Of a DNA stretch of 64,000 nucleotides, positions 8,677 through 16,805 are shown piece after piece. The notes under the pieces are model-generated. The model ran no database searches. It saw nothing but the letters and a program-made list of their open reading frames with translations, and was not told the DNA's origin. This stretch comes from Bacteroides intestinalis (GTDB lineage Bacteria; Bacteroidota; Bacteroidia; Bacteroidales; Bacteroidaceae). How positions within the stretch are numbered: the first letter of the stretch is position 1; each line of letters opens with the position of its first letter. Both the position numbers and the translations under genes were made by a program. The stretch is from the NCBI RefSeq assembly GCF_003464595.1, contig NZ_QRZF01000003.1:372001-436000 (forward strand), read 5' to 3'.

Positions 8677-8734
8677 ACGGTATGGAGATGGAAAAATGGT
8701 TATTAATCAGTATTGCCGACTTATCTGTAAGCCT

Positions 8735-8752
8735 TTACCTTTGCAAAGGTAA
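8735..8752. promoter_or_regulatory. Back-to-back divergent -7 boxes forming an 18-bp palindrome
   Basis: TTACCTTTGCAAAGGTAA is a perfect palindrome. It equals two abutting Bacteroides -7 elements: TACCTTTG (8736-8743) pointing to the gene at 8791 and its mirror CAAAGGTA (8744-8751) pointing to the LuxR gene. A TTGC at 8713-8716 can act as the plus-strand -33 element. RNA polymerase can hardly occupy both sites at once. Confidence 0.6.
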
Positions 8753-8790
8753 TGAAAACTAATGGTTATTTATTTTAAGTGCAATAAATT

Positions 8791-9381
8791 ATGGAGAGTG
8801 AAAAAGCAAAAGCGAAAGCCGGGAAATTGTATGATGCCAATAATGATATAGAGCTTGTGTCGGAGAGGGAAGCTTGCAAAGAAGTATGTTATGAACTGAA
8901 TAGCTTGCGCCCTTCACAGAAGAAGGAACGGGAGAGCATTATCCGCCGACTGCTCGGTAAGACCGGAAAATCGTTCTTGATAGAACAACCGTTTTATTGT
9001 GATTACGGATATAATATCGAAATAGGGGAGAACTTCTATTCGAATGTGAATTGCGTTATTCTGGATGGAGCTAAAGTTACATTTGGCGATAATGTTTTTG
9101 TGGCTCCGAACTGTGGTTTCTATACTGCCGGACATGCCTTGGATGCGGAACAGAGAATCCAGGGACTTGAATATGCCTATCCTATCACTATCGGAAATAA
9201 TGTGTGGATTGGTGCCCAGGTCTGTGTGTTGCCGGGAGTGACGATTGGTGACAATACGATTATTGGTGCCGGAAGTGTGGTTACAAAAAGTATTCCTGCC
9301 AATGTGCTGGCTGTCGGTAATCCTTGCCGGGTGCTACGTACGATCACCGAAGCGGACAGGGCTAAATATATATCAGAATAA
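8791..9381 (+). CDS. Sugar O-acetyltransferase (maltose/galactoside type)
   Basis: A left-handed beta-helix acetyltransferase of 196 residues in the Maa/LacA/NodL family, which moves acetyl from acetyl-CoA to a sugar hydroxyl in the cytoplasm. The N-terminal helical Mac domain (residues 5-60) is followed by hexapeptide repeats (IGENFYSNVNCVILDGAKVTFGDNV, then ITIGNNVWIGAQVCVLPGVT). The catalytic His is in YTAGHALDA near 115, and the C-terminal NPCRVLRTI motif is present. It is paralogous to the protein at 19708. It is transcribed divergently from the LuxR regulator and lies 24 nt before a secreted DUF1349 gene, probably in one transcript. Confidence 0.92.
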   Translation: MESEKAKAKAGKLYDANNDIELVSEREACKEVCYELNSLRPSQKKERESIIRRLLGKTGKSFLIEQPFYCDYGYNIEIGENFYSNVNCVILDGAKVTFGDNVFVAPNCGFYTAGHALDAEQRIQGLEYAYPITIGNNVWIGAQVCVLPGVTIGDNTIIGAGSVVTKSIPANVLAVGNPCRVLRTITEADRAKYISE

Positions 9382-9405
9382 TAATTCATTAAAATAACAC
9401 GAGAA

Positions 9406-10056
9406 ATGAAAAAGTTACTTTTTAGTCTGTTGATGATGATTGGGGTACAAGCCTCTTTTGCTCAGACATTGGAAAAAATGCAGTGGTTCAACGAACCTGA
9501 ACAGTGGGAAATAAAGGATAAAAGTCTTTCGATGTTTGTCACTCCGCAGAGTGATTATTGGCGTATCTCTCATTATGGCTTTACTGTGGATGACGCCCCT
9601 TTCTATTATGCAATGTATGGCGGTGAATTTGAAGTTAAAGTGAAAGTGACTGGCGATTATAAGGCACGCTTTGACCAGGCGGGACTGATGTTGCGCATCG
9701 ATCATGAAAACTACATCAAAGCAGGCATTGAGTTTGTAGACGGAAAATTCAATCTGAGTACAGTAGTGACTCACAAGACCAGTGACTGGAGCGTAATCAC
9801 GTTGGATAAACCTATTCCTTATATTTGGATTAAAGCTGTCCGCAGGCTGGATGCCGTTGAAATCTTCTATTCGTTCGATGACAAGACTTATACGATGATG
9901 CGGAATGCATGGTTGCAGGATAATATTCCGGTGAAGGTCGGATTCATGGCTGCCTGTCCCGACGGAGGCGGGTTTAATGTTAAGTTTGAAAACTTCAAGG
10001 TAAAGCACCTGCCTGATATGCGCAGGTTGGAATGGTTGAAAAAGAATGCAGAATAA
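9406..10056 (+). CDS. Secreted DUF1349-family protein (concanavalin-like fold)
   Basis: A protein of 216 residues with a signal peptide (MKKLLFSLLMMIGVQASFAQ) and a DUF1349 beta-sandwich. Typical family segments are YGGEFEVKVKVTGDYKARFDQAGLML, YIKAGIEFVDGKFNLSTVVT and WIKAVRRLDAVEIFYSFDDKTY, in order. DUF1349 is related to lectin/glucanase folds and may bind carbohydrate, but no function is established. Most relatives I know of are cytoplasmic; export to the periplasm here is a visible difference. It follows the O-acetyltransferase by 24 nt. Confidence 0.82.
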   Translation: MKKLLFSLLMMIGVQASFAQTLEKMQWFNEPEQWEIKDKSLSMFVTPQSDYWRISHYGFTVDDAPFYYAMYGGEFEVKVKVTGDYKARFDQAGLMLRIDHENYIKAGIEFVDGKFNLSTVVTHKTSDWSVITLDKPIPYIWIKAVRRLDAVEIFYSFDDKTYTMMRNAWLQDNIPVKVGFMAACPDGGGFNVKFENFKVKHLPDMRRLEWLKKNAE

Positions 10057-10090
10057 ATAGGGTTAGTTCAATTAAGTTTGGTAAAAAGAC

Positions 10091-10139
10091 AAATGCCGGC
10101 AAAAAAGAAGAGTGATTCTTTATTTGCCGGCATTTATTC
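10091..10139. terminator. Bidirectional intrinsic terminator
   Basis: AAATGCCGGCAAA (10091-10103) and TTTGCCGGCATTT (10123-10135) form a perfect 13-bp stem with T or A runs on either side. It separates the convergent DUF1349 and NmrA-like genes. Confidence 0.8.
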
Positions 10140-10181
10140 TGTTTTGAAATTTAAAGAAATTATTTTCTGAAATAGCCTTGT

Positions 10182-10832
10182 TTAATATCCTATGGTGAAG
10201 CGCTCCTTGTGGTGCTTCTTCTGTTCCAATTCGTCTACCATTGCCACGGCATAGTCTTCAACGGAGATATTGCTGTCTCCATTTACATCTACCACTAAGT
10301 CATCTTTTCCGATACGGAACTTTCCGGTACGTTCTCCCGGTGTCATATTGGCGGCAGGAGAGAGGAATATCCAGTCAATATCGTTTTCCTTACGAAGTGT
10401 ATTCAGATAAAACTCTCCGAGGGATTTGATTCCGGGCAACAGTTTGGCTGGAACATCGTCAGCATCCATCACCATCTTTCCGGGAGCATAGAACAGGGTT
10501 CCGGCACCGCCCACAATAAGTAGACGCTCAACACCGGCCTTCTTCACACTATCCACTATCAGCGGATAGTTCTTCAGTGTTTCTTCGTATATATTGGGAT
10601 TCTTCCAGCCGGGGTTATAAGCGCTGATGACGGCGTCTTTACCTTTGCTGGCTTCAATCAGAACATCGGTATCGGTTACATCTGCCTGGACTACTTTCAG
10701 GTTCGGATTGCTGGCGGTCACCTTGGCCGGGTCGCGTACAATGGCAGTTACTTTGTGGCCTCTGTTCAGCAATTCATTCAGGATGGCGGTTCCTACAAAA
10801 CCGCTGGCTCCTATGAGTACTACATTTTTCAT
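10182..10832 (-). CDS. NAD(P)-binding NmrA/SDR-like protein
   Basis: An atypical short-chain dehydrogenase of 216 residues. I place the start at the ATG at 10832 because the Rossmann motif (NVVLIGASGFVGTAIL) then begins at residue 3 as in relatives; an in-frame ATG 45 nt upstream would add an unsupported tail. The fold continues with KVVQADVTDTDVL, DAVISAYNPG and IVGGAGTLFYAPG. It resembles YwnB/YesF-like NAD(P)H-binding proteins, and the substrate is unknown. It is divergent from the metal ATPase operon across a 402-bp region rich in repeats. Confidence 0.85.
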   Translation of the reverse strand: MKNVVLIGASGFVGTAILNELLNRGHKVTAIVRDPAKVTASNPNLKVVQADVTDTDVLIEASKGKDAVISAYNPGWKNPNIYEETLKNYPLIVDSVKKAGVERLLIVGGAGTLFYAPGKMVMDADDVPAKLLPGIKSLGEFYLNTLRKENDIDWIFLSPAANMTPGERTGKFRIGKDDLVVDVNGDSNISVEDYAVAMVDELEQKKHHKERFTIGY

Positions 10833-10990
10833 ATTGGTTCGTTGTTTATATTTATATATTAAACTATTTATCTTCAATAAAAGTTTGATAGTGATTGCTC
10901 TTTTTGAGAATGTTTAATAACTTATCCTCTTGTCAATCTGTTTAATCTCCGGGATACAAGAAATTATTCTTGAAAGTACTAAAAATTAAT

Positions 10991-11076
10991 CTTACAACAG
11001 TTGTGCTTCTTTCTTACAGCAGCTATTGTAAGAAAGAAGCGCAACTGTTGTAAGAAAGAATAATATTTGTTGTAAG
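10991..11076. repeat. Mirrored array of TTGTAAG units at 22-bp spacing
   Basis: TTGTAAG begins at 11026, 11048 and 11070, and its mirror CTTACAA/CTTACAG begins at 10991 and 11013. Both series therefore have a 22-bp period. The two halves form an inverted repeat with 28-nt arms (10991-11018 and 11027-11054), one mismatch and an 8-nt loop. The strict two-helical-turn spacing suggests a protein-binding array; the hairpin may be secondary. The adjacent operon encodes two candidate binders (Fur-type and TPR-AraC). Confidence 0.75.
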
Positions 11077-11174
11077 AATAATAATCTGCATAAACAGAGT
11101 TAGTTTCTTGCGAATAGGATTTTAGTTCTATGTAATTACAGAAATAATTTATAATAAGTTGTCAATGGGCTCTT

Positions 11175-11189
11175 TGCAACCCGGTTGCA
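11175..11189. promoter_or_regulatory. Perfect 15-bp palindrome, candidate metal-repressor operator
   Basis: TGCAACC and GGTTGCA flank a central C. The palindrome covers the region from about -20 to -33 of the ATPase promoter, ending 12 bp before the -7 box, so a bound repressor would block polymerase. The Fur-family gene in the same operon is the natural candidate. This assignment is inference. Confidence 0.6.
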
Positions 11190-11201
11190 TTTCCTATTCC
11201 T

Positions 11202-11209
11202 TACCTTTG
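11202..11209 (+). promoter_or_regulatory. -7 box of the metal ATPase operon
   Basis: TACCTTTG matches the Bacteroides -7 consensus, 26 nt before the ATPase start codon. Confidence 0.65.
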
Positions 11210-11234
11210 TACCAACTAAAAAACTAAGAAGATT

Positions 11235-13178
11235 ATGGAGAGTAAATGTCAGTGTTGTTGTTCACATACTCATTCGCAGAGCAAAGAAAAAGAGAAATCT
11301 ATCATTAAGAAGTGGTGGGCTCCGGTGTTGTCCGGTATCTTCTTTCTGTTGGGTATTATCTTCCAGCATCAGGAATGGACGTGGTTCGCTAATCCGGTTA
11401 TCGAGTTTCTTTGGTTTCTTATAGGCTTCCTGCCTGTCGGACTGCCTGTGATGCGCGAAGCTTGGGAGAGTATTTTGCAAAAAGACTGGTTCAATGAGTT
11501 TTCGCTGATGGCATTGGCTTCCCTTGGAGCTTTCTATATCGGAGAATATCCGGAAGCACTGGCAGTAATGCTACTCTATTCCATCGGAGAGATGTTGCAG
11601 GATAAGGCTGTGAACCAGGCATCCCGTAATATCAAGGATTTGCTGGATGTACGTCCCGAACAGGTAGATGTGTACCGAAAGGGGATACTAAGTACTGTTT
11701 CCCCCCGTGAGGTAAATGTAGGAGAAGTGATCGAAGTGAAGCCCGGCGAACGGGTTCCCTTGGATGGTAGCCTGCAAAATCCTTATGCCGTCTTCGATAC
11801 TTCGGCACTGACGGGGGAGAGTATGCCGCGTAATGTCTCCGAAGGAGGCGAGGTGCTTGCCGGTATGATTGTCAGCGGACAGGTAGTGCGCATACAAGTG
11901 ACGAAACCTTATGATCATAGCACTCTGGCACGTATTCTTACTTTAGTTCAGGATGCGGCGGAACGGAAAGCACCGGCGGAACTTTTTATCCGGAAGTTTG
12001 CCCGTATCTATACACCGATTGTAGTCCTGTTGGCTTTTCTTATCGTTGCTCTTCCTGCACTTGTTGCGGCTGTGCATCCGGCATTTGACTATGTGTTCAA
12101 TGACTGGCTCTATCGGGGACTGGTATTTCTGGTGATATCCTGTCCTTGTGCATTGGTTATCAGTATCCCATTGGGCTATTTTGGCGGAATAGGAGCGGCT
12201 TCGCGTACAGGTATCCTGTTTAAAGGAAGTAATTATCTGGATGCCATAACCCGTATCAATGCAGTTGTATTCGATAAGACAGGTACGTTGACTACTGGTA
12301 GTTTCCGTGTGACGTCCATACAGGCAACAGATATCCCCGAAGATGAATTACTGAGTTTAGTGGCATCTGTAGAAAAGAAAAGTACCCATCCTGTGGCACA
12401 AGCCATTGTTCACTATGCTTCCGGACGTGGTGTGAAACCTGCGGTTGTGACTTCTCTGAATGAATTGGCCGGATACGGTCTGGAAGCTGAGGTGGAACAC
12501 CATCAGGTACTTGTCGGTAATATCCGTTTATTGACTGACCGTCAGATAGCTGTACCCGAAGAACTTGCGGATTGTGTAGCTACGGTAGTGGTCTGTGCCG
12601 TGGATGGGAAGTATGCCGGACAACTGCTACTTTCAGACACTCTGAAAGAGGATGCGGTAGATGCTATTAAAAAATTAAAGGCTTTAAAAATAGATAATAT
12701 TCAAATGTTATCCGGGGATAAACAAGAGATTGTTAATATCTTTGCAAAGGAATTGGGAATTGACAAAGCCTACGGCGACTTATTGCCGGAAGATAAGGCC
12801 GTTCATTTGGAACAACTCAATTCTGTTCCGGGTATGTCTGTCGCATTTGTCGGAGATGGTATGAACGATGCTCCTGTATTGGCTCTCAGTGATGTAGGTA
12901 TTGCCATGGGAGGGTTAGGTTCGGACGCTGCCATCGAAAGCGCGGATGTCGTTATTCAGACTGATCAGCCATCCAAAGTTGCAACCGCTATCTCTATAGG
13001 GCGGGCAACACGACGGATAGTGATGCAAAATATAGTAGGTGCTATTACGGTGAAGGTGTTGGTGTTGCTGGCGGGTGCCTGCGGATTTGCCACCCTTTGG
13101 GCGGCAGTGTTTGCTGACGTCGGCGTAGCTTTGTTGGTGGTGCTGAATTCAGTCCGTATATTGAGAAAGAAGTTTTAA
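11235..13178 (+). CDS. zntA: P1B-2 heavy-metal ATPase (Zn/Cd/Pb efflux)
   Basis: A metal-exporting P-type ATPase of 647 residues. It lacks the usual N-terminal HMA domain but begins with a short Cys/His cluster (CQCCCSHTH, residues 5-13). Motifs in order are TGES at 193, the intramembrane metal motif CPC at 303-305, DKTGT at 347, a conserved HP near 384 and GDGMNDAPVL near 543. The last helix ends in FADVGVALLVVLNS, the DxG signature of the zinc/cadmium/lead (P1B-2) branch. A Fur-family regulator starts 5 nt downstream, which supports a role in zinc or cadmium homeostasis. Confidence 0.9.
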   Translation: MESKCQCCCSHTHSQSKEKEKSIIKKWWAPVLSGIFFLLGIIFQHQEWTWFANPVIEFLWFLIGFLPVGLPVMREAWESILQKDWFNEFSLMALASLGAFYIGEYPEALAVMLLYSIGEMLQDKAVNQASRNIKDLLDVRPEQVDVYRKGILSTVSPREVNVGEVIEVKPGERVPLDGSLQNPYAVFDTSALTGESMPRNVSEGGEVLAGMIVSGQVVRIQVTKPYDHSTLARILTLVQDAAERKAPAELFIRKFARIYTPIVVLLAFLIVALPALVAAVHPAFDYVFNDWLYRGLVFLVISCPCALVISIPLGYFGGIGAASRTGILFKGSNYLDAITRINAVVFDKTGTLTTGSFRVTSIQATDIPEDELLSLVASVEKKSTHPVAQAIVHYASGRGVKPAVVTSLNELAGYGLEAEVEHHQVLVGNIRLLTDRQIAVPEELADCVATVVVCAVDGKYAGQLLLSDTLKEDAVDAIKKLKALKIDNIQMLSGDKQEIVNIFAKELGIDKAYGDLLPEDKAVHLEQLNSVPGMSVAFVGDGMNDAPVLALSDVGIAMGGLGSDAAIESADVVIQTDQPSKVATAISIGRATRRIVMQNIVGAITVKVLVLLAGACGFATLWAAVFADVGVALLVVLNSVRILRKKF

Positions 13179-13183
13179 GAAAT

Positions 13184-13621
13184 ATGGAAGAAATATATTT
13201 GCATAAATTGTCCCTGCGGGATATAAAGCCTACGGCCATGCGGCTGCTGATTCTCCGTACTATGATGGAGATGAAGCGGGCCGTGTCCGTGACTGATCTG
13301 GAGGACAAACTCGACACGGTTGATAAATCTACTATCTTCCGGACATTAACCCTGTTTCTTTCCCATCACCTGATACATGGAGTGGACGATGGAAGCGGTT
13401 CGCTGAAATATGCGGTTTGCGAAGATTGCTGTATGTGCACGGTGGAAGACCAGCACATGCATTTCTATTGTGAGCAGTGCCACAAGACGTACTGCATTCG
13501 AAGTGTGCATGCTCCGACGGTCAACCTTCCGGAAGGGTTTATGCAGACCGGTATAAATTACGTTATCAAGGGTATTTGCGCAGACTGTGCAGTCCACCAG
13601 AAAATAGACACAGAAGAATAA
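13184..13621 (+). CDS. Fur-family metalloregulator
   Basis: A Fur-superfamily repressor of 145 residues. The winged helix (about 10-75) contains TAMRLLILRTMMEMKRAVSV and the DNA-contacting VDKSTIFRTLTLF. The metal and dimer domain shows HMHFYCEQCHKTYCI followed by CADC near the end, giving two CxxC pairs for a structural zinc. It lies 5 nt after a zinc-type efflux ATPase. Zur normally represses uptake, so this protein may be an efflux regulator with different logic, or may respond to another signal. Autoregulation through the palindrome at 11175 is plausible. A TPR-AraC gene follows after 10 nt. Confidence 0.88.
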   Translation: MEEIYLHKLSLRDIKPTAMRLLILRTMMEMKRAVSVTDLEDKLDTVDKSTIFRTLTLFLSHHLIHGVDDGSGSLKYAVCEDCCMCTVEDQHMHFYCEQCHKTYCIRSVHAPTVNLPEGFMQTGINYVIKGICADCAVHQKIDTEE

Positions 13622-13631
13622 GAAAGATATT

Positions 13632-15356
13632 ATGAGGCATTTCTACTACTTGTGCTTCCTTTTATTGGGATTCTTGTCCCTACCTGTCCGGGCAGGGGAG
13701 GCTAATCGTGAGCCAGAACAATATACCAGGGAGTATATTATGAAAGATTACATGACGGAACCCGACCGCACCTTGCAGTTGCTGGATGAAGCTGAAGCAA
13801 ACAGTGCAATGCCTCTGAATATCGTTGACGAACTGCGCAGTGTGGTTTATCGCAATATGTACAGAAATAAATCCGCTCTTCATTATGCCCGCAGGGCTTA
13901 TGTCAGTGATTCTCTGTCACACGATGACCCTTCGCATTTGTTGAGGATGACGGTAGCCATGGCTGAACTGTCTCATCTGCTAAGTGAATATAAGGAAAGC
14001 ATGCGTTATGCCGTTCAGGGTGTGGAACTGGCGCGTGAGCTTAAGGATATACAGTCCGAATGTAAGTTATTATTTTGCATGGGGGAGAACAAAAGAATGC
14101 TTTCCTTCAAAGAAGAGGGGTATCAGTTCTTTGATCAGGCCATTGACTTGCTCGATAATTCTAAAAATGAAGAATATGAGACGATGCTTTCCTATTTTTA
14201 TGGAGTAAAGATGGGCTATCTGATTGCTGATAAGCGATCAAACGATGCTTTAGAAATAGGTCTGCAACGTGAAAAGCTGCTTGACAAGATGAGTAAACAA
14301 CCGGAAATTCGTGCGGACCTATTGGATCTGCAATTTGCGTATGTATATTCCAAGTTGGCCTATCTCTTCCAATTAACGGGAGACCGGGAGCGTGCGGCTG
14401 CTTATTATAAGAAATATCAGTCGACAAATGCTTCTTCTACTCCTGATGGTAAATTTGATTCCACTCCCTATTTATTGCTTTTGGGAGAATACCAGGCCGT
14501 ATTGGATAATTGTCGTGATTTTAAGGAAGTGATGCGTGAGCAGGATACATTGAATAGTCAGTATCTCACTATCTTGAATCTGGAAATACTAGCCAATACT
14601 AAATTAGAGAACTATAAAACGGTTATAAATCTTCAAAGGGTGATCGCTGCAATAAAAGATAGCATTTATCAGCGGGAAAAACAGAATGCTGCACTGGAAC
14701 TGGATACGCTCTACGAGCTGAATGAGAAAGAAGCTCGTATTGCAGAGCAGGCGTTTCAGTTGAAGATACGTAACATTACGTTGATATGCATTCTGAGTGG
14801 TGCGTTGTTGGCATTGTTCTTTTTGTGGAGACTCTGGCATCAGAACTGTGTAATCAGAAATAAGAATAAAGCACTGGTAAGGCGTATTAATGAACAATTT
14901 TCCATGCAGGAGGAAATGGACCGCTCGCAACTGGGCGTAGAGAAAGATATTTCTTTTCCAGAGAAAGTGGAAGACGAATCCGGTGATAACGAAGAGCAGG
15001 ATAAACAGATGAACAAAATGATTTTCGAGAAGTTGGATTACATCATAAAACGGGATAAATTGTACCTTTCTCCCGATTTGTCGAGGGAAGAGCTGACCAG
15101 AATTGTCCGTATGAATAATACCCGTTTTGCCAAGATGATAAAGGAGAATACGGATACTAACCTGAGTGGATATATCAATAACCTGCGCTTGAATTATGCG
15201 ATACATTTAATGAAGGAACAGCCCGATTATACTTTGCGTGCGATAGCTGAATCATCGGGTATCAATAGCATGCCCACATTCCATCAGTTGTTTAAGGGAA
15301 GAACGGGAATGACTCCTTCGGAATTTAAGAATGCTCAAAAGGATATGAGTGTTTAA
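13632..15356 (+). CDS. TPR membrane protein with C-terminal AraC-type DNA-binding domain
   Basis: A protein of 574 residues. A signal peptide (residues 1-21) leads into a predicted periplasmic TPR region (about 30-370), one membrane helix near 378-396 (LICILSGALLALFFLWRL), a cytoplasmic linker rich in acidic residues, and an AraC helix-turn-helix at about 475-570 with the signature GINSMPTFHQLFKGRTGMTPSEFK. It thus joins a periplasmic sensor directly to DNA binding without phosphotransfer. Its sensor layout is the same as in the TPR kinases elsewhere in this window. It sits 10 nt after the Fur-family gene, probably in the ATPase operon. Confidence 0.88.
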   Translation: MRHFYYLCFLLLGFLSLPVRAGEANREPEQYTREYIMKDYMTEPDRTLQLLDEAEANSAMPLNIVDELRSVVYRNMYRNKSALHYARRAYVSDSLSHDDPSHLLRMTVAMAELSHLLSEYKESMRYAVQGVELARELKDIQSECKLLFCMGENKRMLSFKEEGYQFFDQAIDLLDNSKNEEYETMLSYFYGVKMGYLIADKRSNDALEIGLQREKLLDKMSKQPEIRADLLDLQFAYVYSKLAYLFQLTGDRERAAAYYKKYQSTNASSTPDGKFDSTPYLLLLGEYQAVLDNCRDFKEVMREQDTLNSQYLTILNLEILANTKLENYKTVINLQRVIAAIKDSIYQREKQNAALELDTLYELNEKEARIAEQAFQLKIRNITLICILSGALLALFFLWRLWHQNCVIRNKNKALVRRINEQFSMQEEMDRSQLGVEKDISFPEKVEDESGDNEEQDKQMNKMIFEKLDYIIKRDKLYLSPDLSREELTRIVRMNNTRFAKMIKENTDTNLSGYINNLRLNYAIHLMKEQPDYTLRAIAESSGINSMPTFHQLFKGRTGMTPSEFKNAQKDMSV

Positions 15357-15491
15357 TGTGTTGTGTATTAGGTATATAATACTTTTCTTAATAACTTTTG
15401 GTACTATTTTTAATAACCATATAAAATATATTTCAAGGCTTATCTGAGAATTGAGTTCCTTTGTGGTTCAATTATAAGGATAACCTGAATT

Positions 15492-16805
15492 ATGATGTAT
15501 ATTTTATATTTAATAACTCTGTTTGCCTTCATTGCTTCACTGATAGCGGCAGTCTATTATTTCCGAAAATATAATAAACTTCGCAATCGTCTTTCAGGGA
15601 TATCTATTGATGGTAAACAGGAATTGATGAAGCCCTATAATCTCTTGATCCAGGAATTGGAGGAAAAGCAGCAGCAATTGAAACAGCAGAATCTCCAACA
15701 TCATTTGCTGGTGAAGGCAATTAATCTGAAACTATGGAAGTGGGATTTGAAGCGTAAAGAGATTATTTGGGAAGGAAACCTGGAGAAAGGGGAGCAGGGA
15801 ACTGTAGTAGTAGATGTGGATGAGCACCTGTCGCATGTATTGCCGGAATACAGAAAAAGAATCTATGAAGCGATAGATGGATTGGAGAAAGGTTGTTCCA
15901 AGCTTATCGATGAAGAGTTCTTATACCAGAATGCGGACAATACTTTATCTTGGAGAAATATCTATGGTATCGTATATGAGTATGATGAGGACGGAAAACC
16001 TGCTATTCTGATTGGAGGTACCCAGATTATTGACGAGAGGAAAAAGCTGGAAAGCGATTTGCGGAAAGCGAAAGACAAAGCAGAGGAAGCCAATCGACTG
16101 AAGACGGCTTTCCTGGCAAATATGAGTCACGAGATCCGTACTCCTTTGAATGCTATTGTTGGTTTCTCCAGCATATTGGCGGATACTGAGGATATAGCGG
16201 AAAAGAAAGAATTTTGTAATCTGATCAATCACAACAATGCGCTTCTACTGAAAATAGTGGATGATATTCTTGATATTTCAAAGATAGAGGCGGGGTATAT
16301 AGATCTGCATCCCACGTGGTTTTGTCTGTCTGACTTGATAGTGGAAAGTGCTACCGAGTACAGGATGAAAGCAGCCGGAAGACTGGATATCCGTATTCAT
16401 AAACCGGGACAGGGCTATATGGCTGAACTGGATACAAAGCGTGTGAAACAGATATTGAATAACTTCTTGTCCAATGCTTTGAAGCATACTCAGGAAGGGT
16501 ATATTGATATTACTTATGGCGTTACAGAACAAGGTATTGAGATAAAGGTAACGGATACCGGATGTGGTATTCCGCAGGATAAATTGCCTGTTATTTTTGA
16601 ACGTTTTGAAAAAGTGGACTCTTTTACACAAGGAGTTGGGTTAGGGTTGCCTATATGTAAGTCCATTGCGGAATGTATGGGTGGATCTATTGGGTTGACT
16701 TCGGAAGTAGGTGTAGGCACAACTGTTTGGGTTACATTACCTTGTAGTACTGCACCTACTCCCAAGTTATACAAGGAGAAGTTAATCGATAACTTCTATT
16801 CCTAA
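15492..16805 (+). CDS. PAS-containing histidine kinase
   Basis: A sensor kinase of 437 residues. It has one N-terminal membrane helix (residues 3-24), a coiled coil (about 50-75), a PAS-like domain (75-185, with WKWDLKRKEIIWEGN), HisKA with the phosphorylated His at 213 (NMSHEIRTPLNAIVGFSSIL), and an ATPase domain with LNNFLSNALKHT, DTGCGIP and GVGLGLPICKSI. All boxes are intact. No response regulator is adjacent, so its partner lies elsewhere. Its last 24 bp overlap the convergent pentapeptide-repeat gene. An alternative start is the second codon, also ATG. Confidence 0.9.
   Translation: MMYILYLITLFAFIASLIAAVYYFRKYNKLRNRLSGISIDGKQELMKPYNLLIQELEEKQQQLKQQNLQHHLLVKAINLKLWKWDLKRKEIIWEGNLEKGEQGTVVVDVDEHLSHVLPEYRKRIYEAIDGLEKGCSKLIDEEFLYQNADNTLSWRNIYGIVYEYDEDGKPAILIGGTQIIDERKKLESDLRKAKDKAEEANRLKTAFLANMSHEIRTPLNAIVGFSSILADTEDIAEKKEFCNLINHNNALLLKIVDDILDISKIEAGYIDLHPTWFCLSDLIVESATEYRMKAAGRLDIRIHKPGQGYMAELDTKRVKQILNNFLSNALKHTQEGYIDITYGVTEQGIEIKVTDTGCGIPQDKLPVIFERFEKVDSFTQGVGLGLPICKSIAECMGGSIGLTSEVGVGTTVWVTLPCSTAPTPKLYKEKLIDNFYS

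Larger units (their letters stand above)
10833..11234. other. Regulatory intergenic region without genes
   Basis: This 402-bp gap between divergent genes has no plausible coding sequence. It contains a mirrored 22-bp repeat array (10991-11076) that can fold as a 28-bp hairpin, a perfect 15-bp palindrome (11175-11189), and the -7 box of the ATPase operon (11202-11209). Confidence 0.7.

Noticed and set aside
10991..11076. Large hairpin read as an intrinsic terminator of the ATPase or reductase gene
   Set aside because: It lies between divergent gene starts, not after a stop codon, and lacks a U run; phasing of the units points to protein binding.
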